A DNA stretch of 64,000 bases. It comes from Gnetum montanum (Eukaryota > Streptophyta > Gnetopsida > Gnetales > Gnetaceae). Made by a program: the position numbers and the translations under genes. The notes under the pieces were generated by a model. That model was not told the DNA's origin. It saw only the letters and a program-made list of their open reading frames with translations, and ran no database searches. Positions within the stretch are counted from its first letter, which is position 1, and each line of letters begins with the position of its first letter. Below are positions 44,499 to 56,066 of this stretch, one piece after another. The stretch covers positions 1,522,704 to 1,586,703 of the forward strand of contig MNCI01003975.1 in NCBI GenBank assembly GCA_015680685.1, read 5' to 3'.

Positions 44499-45620
44499 TC
44501 AATTTTTTTCCAAATCTAATGTAAACATATTTTTATGGTATGGTGTCATATATAAAACATTGAAAACATAAGAAAATGATAAATCATTAGGAAGATCAAG
44601 TTCATAGGCATTATCATTCACTTTTGCCATATTTTGAAATGGATCAATCTTCTTAGATTTGAGCTTGGAGTATTTCATATTTCTCAAGATTTTCTTACCC
44701 AAATGTAGCAAAAAAATAAAAATAAAAACAAAATTACTAACTTCAAAGTTTTCTTTTCTTTTATTCAAATTCTTATTTGTGATAATTTTTTTTATTTTTT
44801 TTCAAGTTTTTCTTTTATTTATTTGTGAAAAATTTTTCTACTATACACAAAATTTAAGTTGACATAAGCACACTAAGTCATTCTAAGAGAAAAATCATAA
44901 TTCATAAAGAATGGACTCTTTCTAGTGTTAGAATGACAAGAATTGTTATAACTAAATTCAACATGAGAACAAAAATTTTCCCATCTATTAGGCTAATTTA
45001 TACATAGGCACCTTAAAATTTCGAGTAATAATTTATTCATAGTCTTAGTTGTCCATCATGTTATGAGTGATATGAACTAGTAAAAGATAATTTGGTACCC
45101 ATAAACTTCCACAATGACCTTAAAAAATGAGTGGTGAATCTTACACCCTTATCACTTACAATGTTTAAAGAAATACCATGTAATCTAACAACATGTTGAA
45201 GGACCAAATGAATCACATGACATGCATCATTGCTTATCTTACATGGAATGAAATGTGCCATTATAGAAAATTTATCTACTATAACAAAAATGAAACCATG
45301 TCTAGATTTAATCTTAGGAATTTCACAAATAATATCCATAGAAGCATGCTTCCATGAAGGATTAGAAATGGGAAAGAATAAATAGTGACCAATGATACCC
45401 TTTTTTTTCCTTTAAACTTTTGGCAAATAAGAAACTCCCTAATAAATGTATTCACATCATTATGCATACTTGGCTAGAAGTAGCCTTAACATTAAACATT
45501 TGTTTTTCCATCTCACAAGTATGTTTATCATGAAAAATACTTAATCTAAAATTACAATCATGTATACATACCTTATCATTATTAAAGAGAAGTTCATGTT
45601 GCAGATGATAATCCCTCCAC
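44499..45620 (-). pseudogene. Gyp-D integrase
   Basis: The core (45061-45339) is open for 92 codons: MDIICEIPKIKSRHGFIFVI, FSIMAHFIPCKISNDACHVI and VVRLHGISLNIVSDKGVRFT fit the gypsy integrase D,D-35-E core, with the first two Asp present. The C-terminal part (44499-44768) has AKVNDNAYELDLPNDLSFSY and VFNVLYMTPYH, the usual chromovirus end (NDNAYxxDLPxxxxxSxxFNVxDLxPY). The HHCC finger upstream (about 45600-45470) has HDKHTCEMEKQ-like remnants, then NTFIREFLICQKFKGKKR. Stops and one frame change separate the parts. No chromodomain is apparent. Confidence 0.8.
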
Positions 45621-45689
45621 CTGTCCACTCTACCTAGTAATGGATCATTGAGATTCCTTCAAATCTCACAAAGTCTACATCATTTAATA

Positions 45690-46930
45690 CAAATAAGTAA
45701 ATGTGTTAACTTCCTCTACTTGAGCACATAAATGATTTACCATATGAATCCTAGAAATAACATCTACCTCAAGATTTCTTTCTTCAATTCTATGCTTCAA
45801 CATAAAGAAAAAATTTTGTAGTTTCTTTATCCATTTCATATGATTAGCACTTAAAGTATTTTATGAATTTAAGAATTTCAAAGCCTTATGATTAATTAAA
45901 AGTACATTTTTACTTTCTAGAAACTAATGAATCAAATTTTTTATGCCTTGAAGTATAGCATGTAATTCATTCTCATATCCATTGTACTTTTTCTTGGACT
46001 CATTTAGCTTTTGTAAAAAGAATGCAATGGACTTAACCTCTTGTGAAAAAACACCACAACTATAAGTCCACTTGCACCCATCTCTACTTAAAAAATATTT
46101 GTAAAGTTTGGAATGACAAGCACTAGAGCACTATGAATTATAGACTTCAAGACTTAGAGTCACTTTTGTTATTAATCAACCATATAAAATCTATACTCAT
46201 TTTTAAATAAGAAAGCATAGGTCATGCAATAGAACTAAAATTTCATCCATTCTTGGTATAGGAAATATGTACTTAATAATAATCATGTTAACATCCCTAG
46301 AATCAATGTACATCCTCATCTCATTAGTGTATTTCTTAAACACTAACACAAGTAGCACTACACATGGAGAAATAGACTTAATAAAATCATTTAAGAGTAA
46401 CTCACTTACCTACCTATGAAGCTCCTTCCTCTAATGTTAAGTCATTTGGTAGGCCCCCTTATTTGGTATGGTTCCCTTGGAATGAAGTTAGAATGATGTT
46501 GAATTGATCTCATAAAAGAACACCTCTCTAACTTACCCTTGAACAAATCAGCAAATTCTTATTCCAAAGATCTATTGGAAGTTTACTTGCTTGCATCCCA
46601 TTAAATTTTGCAATTGTAGACATGATGATGAAACCATGCCTAGCTTGTTTCTACGCTTGAATATACTCTTGCTTAATAAAATGAGAGAGAAAATACTAGA
46701 AAAATTTTCTTAAATTACTATACTATCATGGGAATTAAATTGTGAAAGTCAACTATCGTAGGAATTGATCAAAAATTTTTGTCTCTATCAAATATATCCT
46801 TATTATCAAAATTCCAAGGTCTACGAAAAATTACACTTGCCCAATCTATGAGAAGAATATCACAATATACCTTATCCTCATAGGAACCAATTCTAAAAGA
46901 TAAAAAACATTTTTCTTTTACTTTTTAAAA
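45690..46930 (-). pseudogene. Gyp-D reverse transcriptase and RNase H
   Basis: The RT part near 46330-46180 reads DSRDVNMIIIKYIFPIPRMD and EILVLLHDL, matching the gypsy CVDxRxxNxxTIKxRFPIPRxDDxLxxL. The RNase H part (about 46080-45700) reads VFSQEVKSIAFFLQKLNESK, YENELHAILQGIKN and NHKALKFLNS. Upstream, CDILLIDWASVIFRRPWNFD near 46860 fits the protease-to-RT link (CDxxxMxxxHxLLGRPWxxD). Frequent stops. Confidence 0.75.
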
Positions 46931-47199
46931 ATGATCCTTGGAAAGGTAATGAACTTTATAGAACTTTTGGTAAGTAAATTTGGAGAAATCCAATCTATAA
47001 TTAACTTTGGTAGAGATTAAAATTTTTTATGATCCACCATTAATAAGAATATAAATCCATTCTCAACTAGGTAAACATCTAGTGCTAATTCTAGAAAATT
47101 TTCCCTATCAAAATCTTTGATATTAGCATTTCTCATAACTATATAAGAATTAGTCTTAGGAATATCTTCAATCATAGATGCATTAGGTTAATCTTGGCT

Positions 47200-47660
47200 T
47201 ATAGAAGATGAAACATCCTTCTCCATTATTTAAAGTTCCTTTGCTTTTGATACTTTTAACTTCTTCCATTTTCCATAATTGAAGTGTTGGATCTTGCTAC
47301 CACCCTTTTCCTTGGATGATTTCTTCTTTAAAGACTTACATGCATTTTCACTTGGCTTCTCTTATTTGTCCTTGGAATTATTCTTCTTAAATCCCTTCTC
47401 CACTTTAGAATACCTAAATTCTTTAACCTTGGAAAAAGCTTTTGGATCACTTTAGAGTAATCTTAAAACTTTCTCTCATCCTTAAGATAATTCAAATACA
47501 TCATTAAATTTTTATGATTCATAGAAGGTAATTTCTTGTTGATATTTCCTCCTAAGTCTAATAATAAAGTTTGAGGCTGGTTCATATTTAGACCACTACA
47601 ATTTGGCTTGATGAAAAGCCTTACAAAACTCTATGTACCTTTAGTAATAAATTGTATCCC
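47200..47660 (-). pseudogene. Gyp-D gag end, decayed knuckle
   Basis: A Lys/Ser-rich stretch (KEKGGSKIQHFNYGKWKK) sits where chromovirus Gag ends in CFxCGxxGH. The knuckle residues are mostly lost. The call depends on its position upstream of the Gyp-D pol. Confidence 0.35.
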
Positions 47661-47719
47661 CAAGAAAATTAATGATTCCTAAACATACCAAGGATAAAAT
47701 TTAAATCAAAGAGGTAGAT

Positions 47720-48195
47720 TGATGTTATCAAAATATCCAATAGCAACAAAAATCAAGTATAAATTGATTTTGAAGTTGTTCATTTATTGATTCATGTATT
47801 AAGTGTTAAAAGCCTTCTTTTTATTATGTATTATAATTTGCTTATTCATTATTGTACCTAGATGTAATCTAGTCAATGTAAGACTCTTATGTGTATCAAT
47901 TCTCTCTCTCTTGTTTATTCTCTTTACTAGTTTGAGGATTGTGACTTGAAAATCCTATTTGTATCATAGGAATTTGAGAAAGCTATACAACTAGTGTTCT
48001 ACTTTAAGAAGTTGAAGAGTTGAGGAACCTAACGGAAGTATAAAATTAAATAGTCCTATAGGAGTGAACAAGGCACAAGTCAAATCAATATAAAATTGGT
48101 GTGTTCTTTCTTATTTTTTTTGATGCATCTTCTTATCAAATTTAGATTATATTTTTATTTTAATTTGATTTAATATGCATCAAAGGTTGGATTTC
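47720..48195 (+). repeat. Cop-3 5' LTR, ends approximate
   Basis: The stretch GACTTGAAAATCC, GAGAAAGCTATACAACTAGT, GTTCTACTTTAAGAAGTTGA and ATAAAATTGGTGTGTTC matches the R-U5 style of SIRE-like LTRs. The primer-binding site is not clearly visible (TGGTAGACTATG near 48215 is a weak match). No second LTR is in the window. Confidence 0.5.
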
Positions 48196-48339
48196 ATGGT
48201 AGACTATGATTTCATACTACCTCTAGGGGTCTCCACTATGATCTATAATTGTTATTAATTATTGGTTTCTTAATTTTTGGACTAGCATCCTTTAATAGTT
48301 TATGTTTGTTTATATCATGTCTATTATAGGTGCTTAATC

Positions 48340-49330
48340 TTCCCACAAGTCTCCATACTATGATGAATCTAACTATACATATTGAAAGACAAGGATGATA
48401 TTCTTTTTATAGTCTATGAATATTAACATTTGGTCCTTGGTGGAGCATGTATGCTTAAAGCCTATTGAAGTGCATAAAACTTCAAGAGTTAATTCATACA
48501 CTAGACCTAAGGATTTAAAAAAATGGATAGATGAGGATAAAGAAGCTCATGTGGTTAATGCTAAAGTCATGAATGTCTTCTATTGTGCCCTATTTCTTGA
48601 AGAATTTAGTAAGATTATATGTTGCAGGACTAAAAAGAGAATTTGGAACTTTCTTGAATTTACACATACAGGTGTCACCATGGTAAAGCAATCCAAGGCT
48701 CAAGATCTCAATATCAATTTGAGCATCACAAGATAAAGGAAAAGGAGAATATCAAGGAATATTTCTTTAAAGTCATTGAAATTATCAAGGCTCTTAGAAG
48801 GCTCTAACAGAAATGTCTTGATTCAAAACTTTTTTTGAATGTCTTGAGAAGTCTTTATAAGAGATTTTATACCAAATTTATAACCATCCTTGAAATGAGA
48901 CATATAAGTATAATGAAGGTTGATGATGAGCTTTAAGGAAACCTTGTGACATATGAGATGTCACTTCTAGAGGATGAAGAAAATGTATTCTCTAAGAAGA
49001 ACATTACCTTAAAGACATCAAGAAAAGGTAAGGAAGACAACTTAGATTAGATAAATGAAGAATAATTAACTCTCCTTACTAAAAAAATTAGCAAAGTCTT
49101 CAAAAGATATTTAACAAGTCAAGAAATTAATAAATAATGATAAAGGCAACAAAAAGAATAAGAAAAGTGATATCCAATGCTAGTATTGTCATGGGATATG
49201 GACATTTGCATTAGAATGTTTACTCATAAAAGAATGAATGATAAGAAGGGTTAGTCCAAAGGTAAAAAAGCTTTGTACTTTTGGAATGAATCTAAAAAAT
49301 CCTCACAAGAAGAAGAAGTAAGTAAAAAGT
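48340..49330 (+). pseudogene. Cop-3 gag (UBN2-type)
   Basis: An N-terminal fragment YDESNYTYWK near 48360 leads into a 106-codon open stretch (48416-48736) with INIWSLVEHVCLKPIEVHKT, DEDKEAHVVNAKVMNVFYCA, LFLEEFSKIICCRTKKRIWN and FLEFTHTGVTMVKQSKAQDL. This fits the copia Gag pattern NAKAMNALFCALxxEEFxRVxxCxTAKEIWDxLxxTHEGTxxVKxSK. A broken zinc knuckle (QC.YCHGIWTFALEC) is near 49170-49215. A charged stretch (about 49340-49760) follows, as in SIRE-like Gag. Confidence 0.8.
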
Positions 49331-49989
49331 GCAATCCTGTATTATGATGTTGCTTGAAGAAGAATATTAGACTTATGAAAATGAAGAAGAAATTGAAGAT
49401 GAATAAGAGAAGTAGGAGATACTACTAACTTCATTCAACAAACTTTAGACCATATGTAAGAAAATAAAGAAGAAACTTTGTAAGCAAGAGCTAAAGCTTG
49501 ACACCCAAATAGTTGAACTTCAAGCCAAAGAGAATCCTCATAAATATTTGCAAGATAGAAGTAAATTATTTGAGAAATGTCTTAAGATAATGAATGATCA
49601 ACTTCAATAGAAGGAGGAGAAGATAAGAAAATCATTAAGGAGTTGAATGACTCTCAAGCCATCATTTGTCATCAAGCCTAAGAAATAGAAAATCTAAAGC
49701 ATATACTTGGGAAATTCACACAAGAGAGAGCTACCTTAAATGTTATGATGGAAAAGACAAGGTAAGCCAGAGATAATACAAGTCCTAGTTACAAGCCTAC
49801 TAAGAATACTTAGACAAGTTAGGATATGTGAAATTATCTTCCTAATGATGAATTTCTCTCATTCAACTCTTATATTCAATGCTATTGCTATCATAATTAT
49901 GGTCATATTTAGTATTTTATCCATAGAGACCATATTATAATTATGCAAATATGATATTTTCAAAAGACTAACCAATGAAGGTATAATAA

Positions 49990-51035
49990 GAATAAACAAG
50001 AATGCAAAGTCAAAAAGGTGTGGGTTCCAAAGAAGGAAAATCATAAAGCATATATGGCTAAACTGGACCATGAAGAAAAACCACCTACTTTTTGGGACCT
50101 TGATAGTAGATGTTGTAGACATACGAATAGTCATAATTCAAGATTCACATTTCTATCAAGTTATGAAGGTGGTACTTCACATTGAAAATAATAGTAAGAC
50201 CTACATCCAAGGAAAAGATATAGTTGGAGTTAAGAACTCTCCCCAAATTGAAAATGTTCTTTATGTTATAGTGCTAAAACATAGTTTACTTTTTGTAAGT
50301 CAACTTTGTGATGATGGAAACTATGGACTATTTCAAGTTGATCATTGTATAATTAAGGATGCTAAAATAGATAAGGTGATTCTCATAAAACATAGATTAG
50401 GTAATATGTATATTGTTAATAATTGTGATTTGAGGAGATGAAAATTGAAGTGTTTGATTAGAATATCAAAAATAACTAGTTGTCACATAGAAGGTTGGAT
50501 GACTTAAACTTTGAAAGCCTTAATAAGCTTTCTAAAAATCAAATTGTTAAAGATTTACCCAACATTTAATCCAAGAAGGCTAGAGGATGTAAAACATATC
50601 AAAAAGATAAGCGAAAATACATATCCTTTAAGAGAAAAACTAATATAACTACCAAACATCCTCTTGAACTTTTGCATCTTAATTTGGTAGGACCTACTAG
50701 ACCATGTATTATAGGAAATAGAAGATAATACTTTATTATTATTGATAATTATCCAAGGTTCACATTAGTAATCATACTAACCCAAAAGAATGAATTTTTT
50801 TTATCACTTTAAGAAATTTCATTGTATGGTTGAAAGAGAAAAAAGGTACTTGATTAAAAATATTAGGAGTGATCATGTAAGTGAATTTAATGAATCTTAT
50901 ACTTATTGAGTACTATGATAGTAGGGACATTAAACACCAATTCTTAGATCATAAAAAAACCTCAAAAATGGATTTTCTAAACATAAGAATTAAGTTCTTC
51001 AGAAAATGGAAAGAATCCTACTTGATAAGGAAAAA
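49990..51035 (+). pseudogene. Cop-3 protease and integrase, first part
   Basis: The protease site reads WDLDSRCCRHTNS (SIRE: WYLDSGCSRHMTG), with the Gly after D-S changed to Arg. A 123-codon open stretch (50070-50441) continues with NSPQIENVLYVIVLKHSLLF, VSQLCDDGNYGLFQ and KHRLGNMYIVNN. The integrase follows: HRRLDDLNFESLNKLSKNQI, KHPLELLHLNLVGPTRP and FIIIDNYPRFTLVIILTQKN, then KNGFSKHKN and ERILLDKEK. The first Asp of the core reads as Asn in LNLVGPT. Confidence 0.8.
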
Positions 51036-52539
51036 ATAACACTCCATGTGTCCTATATTCTTATAAAACAATTGATGAATCCTCATAAAAATTCCTAAAA
51101 AACATTTTAAAAGTCTCCCTTTATTATAATGACAAATTGCATTTTAAAATAATATATATTATTCAAAACCTAGTGAATACAAACTCAAAGTGCTATATTA
51201 TTTGAAAAATGACTAAAACAGAAAGTTTAAAATTTCATATTTTTGAACCATAGTCGATGCTAAAAATTAATATATAAAGATACAATTTTGATAAAATGCT
51301 AAATGTATGCATCAAGTTGGCTCTATAGTTTGCATGTATGTATTACAAAATGTCTATTCATTAAAATGGATTTTGATAGTATTGTATTAAAATACAAAAA
51401 TACATCCACATAGTGCTTACAATCATAAATGCAAAAGGATTAAAACTTTCAAAAATACATAACTTACCTACTATCTTGAACATGGATTTTTACATCTTTA
51501 TGCATGATGGCATGATATTTATCCACTAACATGGACATGAATTTTATGATTAGTAATATATATTATGACAATGATTACCACAATCATAATTACATGTACT
51601 ACTATATTCATAACTTAATGAAACTTCTTCATCATTGCCATAATGGATGAAATTGTTGGAACTCTATTTTGAACTATTTTAGTAGGTATAATTTTTTTCA
51701 TTACTTGCAAGGCTTGAAGATTATATTTGCAAATATGGATAAAAAACATTAGTACATGAAATAACACATTTTAATAGCAAATAATGTTGTTTCATAAGAG
51801 CAATATAGTAAAATGTATTTCAAAGAAAATAATACAGAAATGACACTCTATAATAGCAAAACTTGCATTTCAAAAATATGAGAATAATAATATTTTACAC
51901 ATAATTTTTATTAAATATTTTATAAAAATAATATTATTCTCACATAATTTTAAAATATTTTACATATTTTTTGAATAAATAAAATCATTATAGAAATAAA
52001 TAATACTTTCAATAACATTAGTACTTGAAATAACACATAATAAAGAGTAGATAATGCTTTCCAAGATTAACACTTTCCTTAGCAACTATTTTCTAAATCA
52101 AAATACTTTTGAAACATATAATGCTTTGTAATAGAAGTTGTCATTACCAAACAAAAATCACTAAAATAGTGTTCAATAGTGATTATGAACGTAACAAAGA
52201 TTTGTGCCAATGTGTACAATAGGTTATAGTAGTTATAAACCTAAACATAAATGCAAGAGTACTAGATTGTAGTAAATAGAACAAACATTAAAGTGTCTAA
52301 TACCAATTATATAAACTTAAATAGAGAAATTTAAAGGATGTCCAACTTGGAAAATTCAAAATAAGTCCAACTTCAAGTGAACATGGAAATTAAAAATATG
52401 TCCCAACTTCTCATGATCTAGAAAATAAATAAATAAAAAAAATCTAACAAAGGAGTTCCAATTCCTAAACTTCTAAATAGTTCAACAATTTTCAAACATA
52501 TTTTAACTAGACTAGTTATAGGGGAGATAGACATCTTCC

Positions 52540-53990
52540 ATTTTTTAGTCATCAACTTTAAAAGAGTTATCATATGTTATGATGTTTATCAAGGTCTTTA
52601 ACCTGCCAACAAAGAGGGATTATGGTTTAAGAAGGTTTGCATCCATCACTTTCTTCACAAAGTCATACTATGATTGTAGCAGATAAACCAAAGCATTTAT
52701 CCCACTTTCACTAATGAAGATCATTAGATTAGAAAGCACTAAAACCAAGGTAGTATATAGATCATACATTTTTGTAAGACCTTATTTTAGAAACTTCTCA
52801 AAGGTTTTTAGCTCCTTGATTTCTATATGATGTTTTTCTATCTTTTTTTCAACCTTGGTAACCATGATCTTCTCCCTTTTTAAGATGGCATCCTAGGATA
52901 TTAATGTACTCTATCAAAATATAAATTTTTTAATAGTAAATTATTAAAGGTAGGTTTTAAATATTTCTACCTATGTTAGCTTATTATGTACCTAGGTTAA
53001 TTTTAGTATTCTTTTTGTGAGACAATGACTATCTTGCAAATGATATGCTAAATTGTAATATTCACTAAACTCCTTTTTAGAGGTTCAATAGGTTACAAAA
53101 TCCCATTAGTAGTGGCATGGAAAATTGTAATATGCACTATTACAAACTAAAGCTTCTTTTTATCATGTATATCACTATGGGATTTTTTAATTATTATTTC
53201 TATTGTGCCACTAAATTTCTTCAACTTATCTTACTTATTTATTATTTTTCTTGTATCTTACAAGTAGATACTTTTCTACGGTTTTCCATTTTACAACTTT
53301 AGTTTTGATATAGTCCCTTTTGTTTTTGCTTTGTACATTTTTTTACAATGTTTCTTAATTGTATCTTTTCTTCAATTGCATTCTATGTTCTTTCTTTGTT
53401 TTTCAAAATACAAATTTTATATATGCATTCTTTAACCTATTCTCTTTTAGCCACTGCACATGCGGATATGAAGGGATATTGCTATACCCATTCAAGTTTA
53501 AAGCTATGGCTGCTCATCTAGTCTTTCTTTGGCTCATGTTTTTCTAATTTTTTGTATTTACTACTAATTCTAAGTTTCTTCCTCTATTTTTCTATGCATC
53601 TTCTCTACTAGTTCTATCCCCCAAAGAAGTCCTCTTTGATGTCTGTGTAGACTCAAGCTTTTTTGTGCCATTGGCATGATCTTCCTTCTTAGTGGTTTCT
53701 AGTTCATAGAACAAAAAGTATTAGTACAAGAAAAGATTGATAACATTGTGTAAAAATTACCTTATATATTTGTAGATTCTGCAACTCCTTCTTCACCAAA
53801 AAATTTGATGATTTTTCCTTTATCATTATCCGTTTTATTCTTTCATGGATGTTTAGTTTTTGTCATGGATTAAAAAAACTAATGTGATGTTTACTCTATT
53901 TGAGGCAGATATGGATCTTCTTGTAGATGCAAAGGGATTTTCCTTGTCAATGCAACACTTATTCTTCTTTGTTAATCTAGTATGTATTCT
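52540..53990 (-). pseudogene. Possible decayed minus-strand gene inside Ins-1, unrecognised
   Basis: Minus-strand pieces look protein-like without matching a family I know: DKENPFASTRRSISASNRVN (about 53950), KTDNDKGKIIKFFGEEGVAE (about 53800), TTKKEDHANGTKKLESTQTS (about 53680) and VEKKIEKHHIEIKELKTFEK (about 52840). Between two of them GTAATTTTTAC ... ATGAACTAG (about 53755-53700) could be an intron, but a stop lies just before the proposed donor. They could be a transposon gene or captured host exons. Confidence 0.2.
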
Positions 53991-54057
53991 ACAATTTAAT
54001 GTAGAACTTGTACTTCAATTTAATGCAACATTTGTACTTTAATTTAATGAGGCACTT
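53988..54057. repeat. Three-unit repeat of about 24 bp near the right end of Ins-1
   Basis: The minus strand shows the core CATTAAATT three times with similar flanks (…ATTAAATTAAAGTAC, …ATTAAATTGAAGTAC, …ATTAAATTGTAGAATAC). Subterminal repeats of this kind are common in DNA transposons. Confidence 0.6.
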
Positions 54058-54515
54058 ATTTTCTTTTAATTGTGATGTCTATTATTCTATTCTATGTTGT
54101 GCTTGTTCTTCTTAGATATTGGGTGCCTATTTTCTCATCAATGTATTATTTGTTTGGTTAGTATAATACATGTCTTATTTATGTTTCTCTAGTTATATGC
54201 GTAGAAACTTTAAAGGCCTCCATCAAATTATCATGATAATTGTGAAATCCTTGTCTTTATTAATATAACATATCATTGGTGGGAAAAAACAACCCATTTC
54301 TAAAAATGAAATAGTTAAAATATTAAATTTCCTTATTGATGAACCCATAAATTGATCCTATGATCCCTTGACAAACCTACATTTAAGAACCCCATGACAT
54401 ATTAAAACATAGAAAAGTGGGCTAAATTTTCATAACCATGTAATTGTTAATCATAGATTTCTTGATGCCTATATATTAGCATTTTGGAAAAAATGTGCCT
54501 GTATTTTTTAACCTA

Positions 54516-55104
54516 CTACTTAATGAGAAAACCATGCTAAAATAATTTTTGGAAGAAGCCATAAATACTATCCACTGTGTTTAAGATTGAATTTCCATTA
54601 TATCTAAAACTTAAAAAATAGCATTTTATTTTTATTATGGTAAGGTAAATTATTTCAAATTTTTTGGTCATAAGTTCTATATTTTGAAAAATAAAGATAA
54701 GTTAAAGTAAAATGATAATAAAGTTAGTGTAGGTATTTTCCTTGATTATATTTTCATAAGCAAGGCTTATAGAGTATATAACAAATGTATATTAATGGTT
54801 GAGAAAGTGGTCAATGTTGTATTTGATGAGATAGATTCAAGTTTAATTAAATAGGATCAAGAAGATGATGATGATGGGGTAATACCTCAAGGGAATCCCA
54901 AGTTTGAATATTTTCCAAAAGAGAAAGCCATGAGGAATCTAGTACATCCAAGACTTCATTAACTCATTGGAGATATGAAAAGAGTTATTACTTCAGTTAA
55001 ATCATTGGAGATTAACATGATGGGATAATAATTGAAAGTCATCAAAGATTTATGGATTTATGTATTTATTTTCTCAAACTAATTCATAAAACGTTAAAGA
55101 AGCT
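54516..55104 (+). pseudogene. Cop-3 integrase end and link to RT
   Basis: The frame resumes with LLNEKTML and FLEEAINT (SIRE: MLNExNLPKYFWAEAVNTA), then FKFFGHKFYILKNKDKLK, VGIFLDYIFISKAYRVYNK, KVVNVVFDEIDSS and a charged linker, ending in LFSQTNS.NVKEA. This is the usual FGCKCFVLNxKDxLxKF, GIFLGYSxxSKAYRVFNK, VHVVFDE and SQIEPKNxKEAL order. Gyp-E is inserted at the last codon. Confidence 0.8.
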
Positions 55105-55903
55105 TGATGAATCACATTTTTTCATTTGCTCCAACATTGGGGCCATGATGCGATGTCAAATATCCAATGTTGCAGGATATACGCTGGCCTATAAATATAA
55201 CGCTTGGGCTCATAATTTTTAAATAGTTTTTTAGTCAAAGTAGTGAAGCTCCTACAGTTTGTTTCCTCTAGAGTTAGAATATTTTTTGAGTGCTTGTAGC
55301 AGGAGTCTGAGTGTGTATCGAACTTTGTTCGAACACTGATGTACCTAAGCACAATAGTGTGATGAGAATAAAAATGAACTCTTTTGAAATCCTTGCAACA
55401 CTAAGAATAGATTAATGTTTAATTTAATGTATTTTACTTTAATGAAATTTAATTTAGTAATTAATTTTTAGTTAATAAACACAAGCATGACCACTTTGAG
55501 CATATGTGTAGCACTTGGTAACCCATGAATGCTTAACGTTTAGTAGCTTAGCAGCGTTATACATGTTCAGGATGTGTCTAGGAAAGTGGAACAAGTACTT
55601 GTGTTAGGCTAGCTAGACAATAGATAAATTAGATCCTAAATTACTCTACGTTTCATTATTGTTGTAGGTGATTAAACTTATAAAACATAAAATGATAAAA
55701 ATCATGTATCTCAATTACACTTAAACCATATCCTTAAGCTTCACAAGTGTAGTTGAGAAGACAACAAATGTTCTCATGTCCATTTTACTTCCTAGAAGAA
55801 CTAGTGCACTGGAGAACTATAGGTCCATACAATTTGACCAAATCATGCGTAAACACCTTAGTGATTTATATGATTGGGCATAGGGGTACCTCATCGCTCA
55901 TCA
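55105..55903 (+). repeat. Gyp-E 5' LTR
   Basis: It starts TGATGAATCACA and ends GGGGTACCTCATCGCTCATCA, with a TATA box CCTATAAATATAACG at about 55189. The U3 part is short, with one imperfect GCGATGTC/GGATATAC motif pair instead of a full array. The start is inferred from the Cop-3 frame break and a TG. Confidence 0.75.
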
Positions 55904-55904
55904 T

Positions 55905-55922
55905 TGGCACCATTGTCGGGGA
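55905..55922 (+). other. Gyp-E primer-binding site, tRNA-Asp
   Basis: TGGCACCATTGTCGGGGA matches 15 of 18 bases of the tRNA-Asp site, one base after the LTR. Confidence 0.9.
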
Positions 55923-56066
55923 CCTTTTGGTTGTTTTGTGCACTATCTAAGACTTAGTGGAAGTCATTCAAAATCGTTAGAATGAACCTTAGAGTCATAT
56001 CATATTTTACAATTACTACAACAAAAATTTTAAAGTACACTGCATTTTTTTATCATCTCATGAAAA

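Larger units (their letters stand above)
44490..47660 (-). mobile_element. Gyp-D: decayed chromovirus-type gypsy element, coding part
   Basis: Minus-strand fragments in order gag, protease, RT, RNase H, integrase match the chromovirus group rather than Athila/Tat. No LTR pair was identified. The 3' side is interrupted by Cop-2 at 44296, and 44301-44490 shows nothing recognisable. Confidence 0.7.
51022..54515. mobile_element. Ins-1: 3.5-kb insertion in Cop-3, class uncertain
   Basis: Cop-3 integrase runs into ERILLDKEK at about 51020 and resumes with LLNEKTML at about 54520. The junction CTACTTGATAAGGAAAA is echoed on the other side as CTACTTAATGAGAAAA, a candidate target duplication of at least 9 bp with some changes. 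Just inside, AAAAAATAACAC on the left mirrors (reverse complement) GTTAAAAAATACAG on the right, suggesting decayed terminal inverted repeats. Such a duplication length and termini would fit a Mutator-like DNA transposon. The interior is AT-rich with no transposase that I recognise. Confidence 0.4.

Noticed and set aside
53117-54042. Plus-strand hydrophobic frames rich in Phe and Leu
   Set aside because: They are antisense to the A-rich minus-strand pieces of Ins-1 and are explained by T-rich composition.
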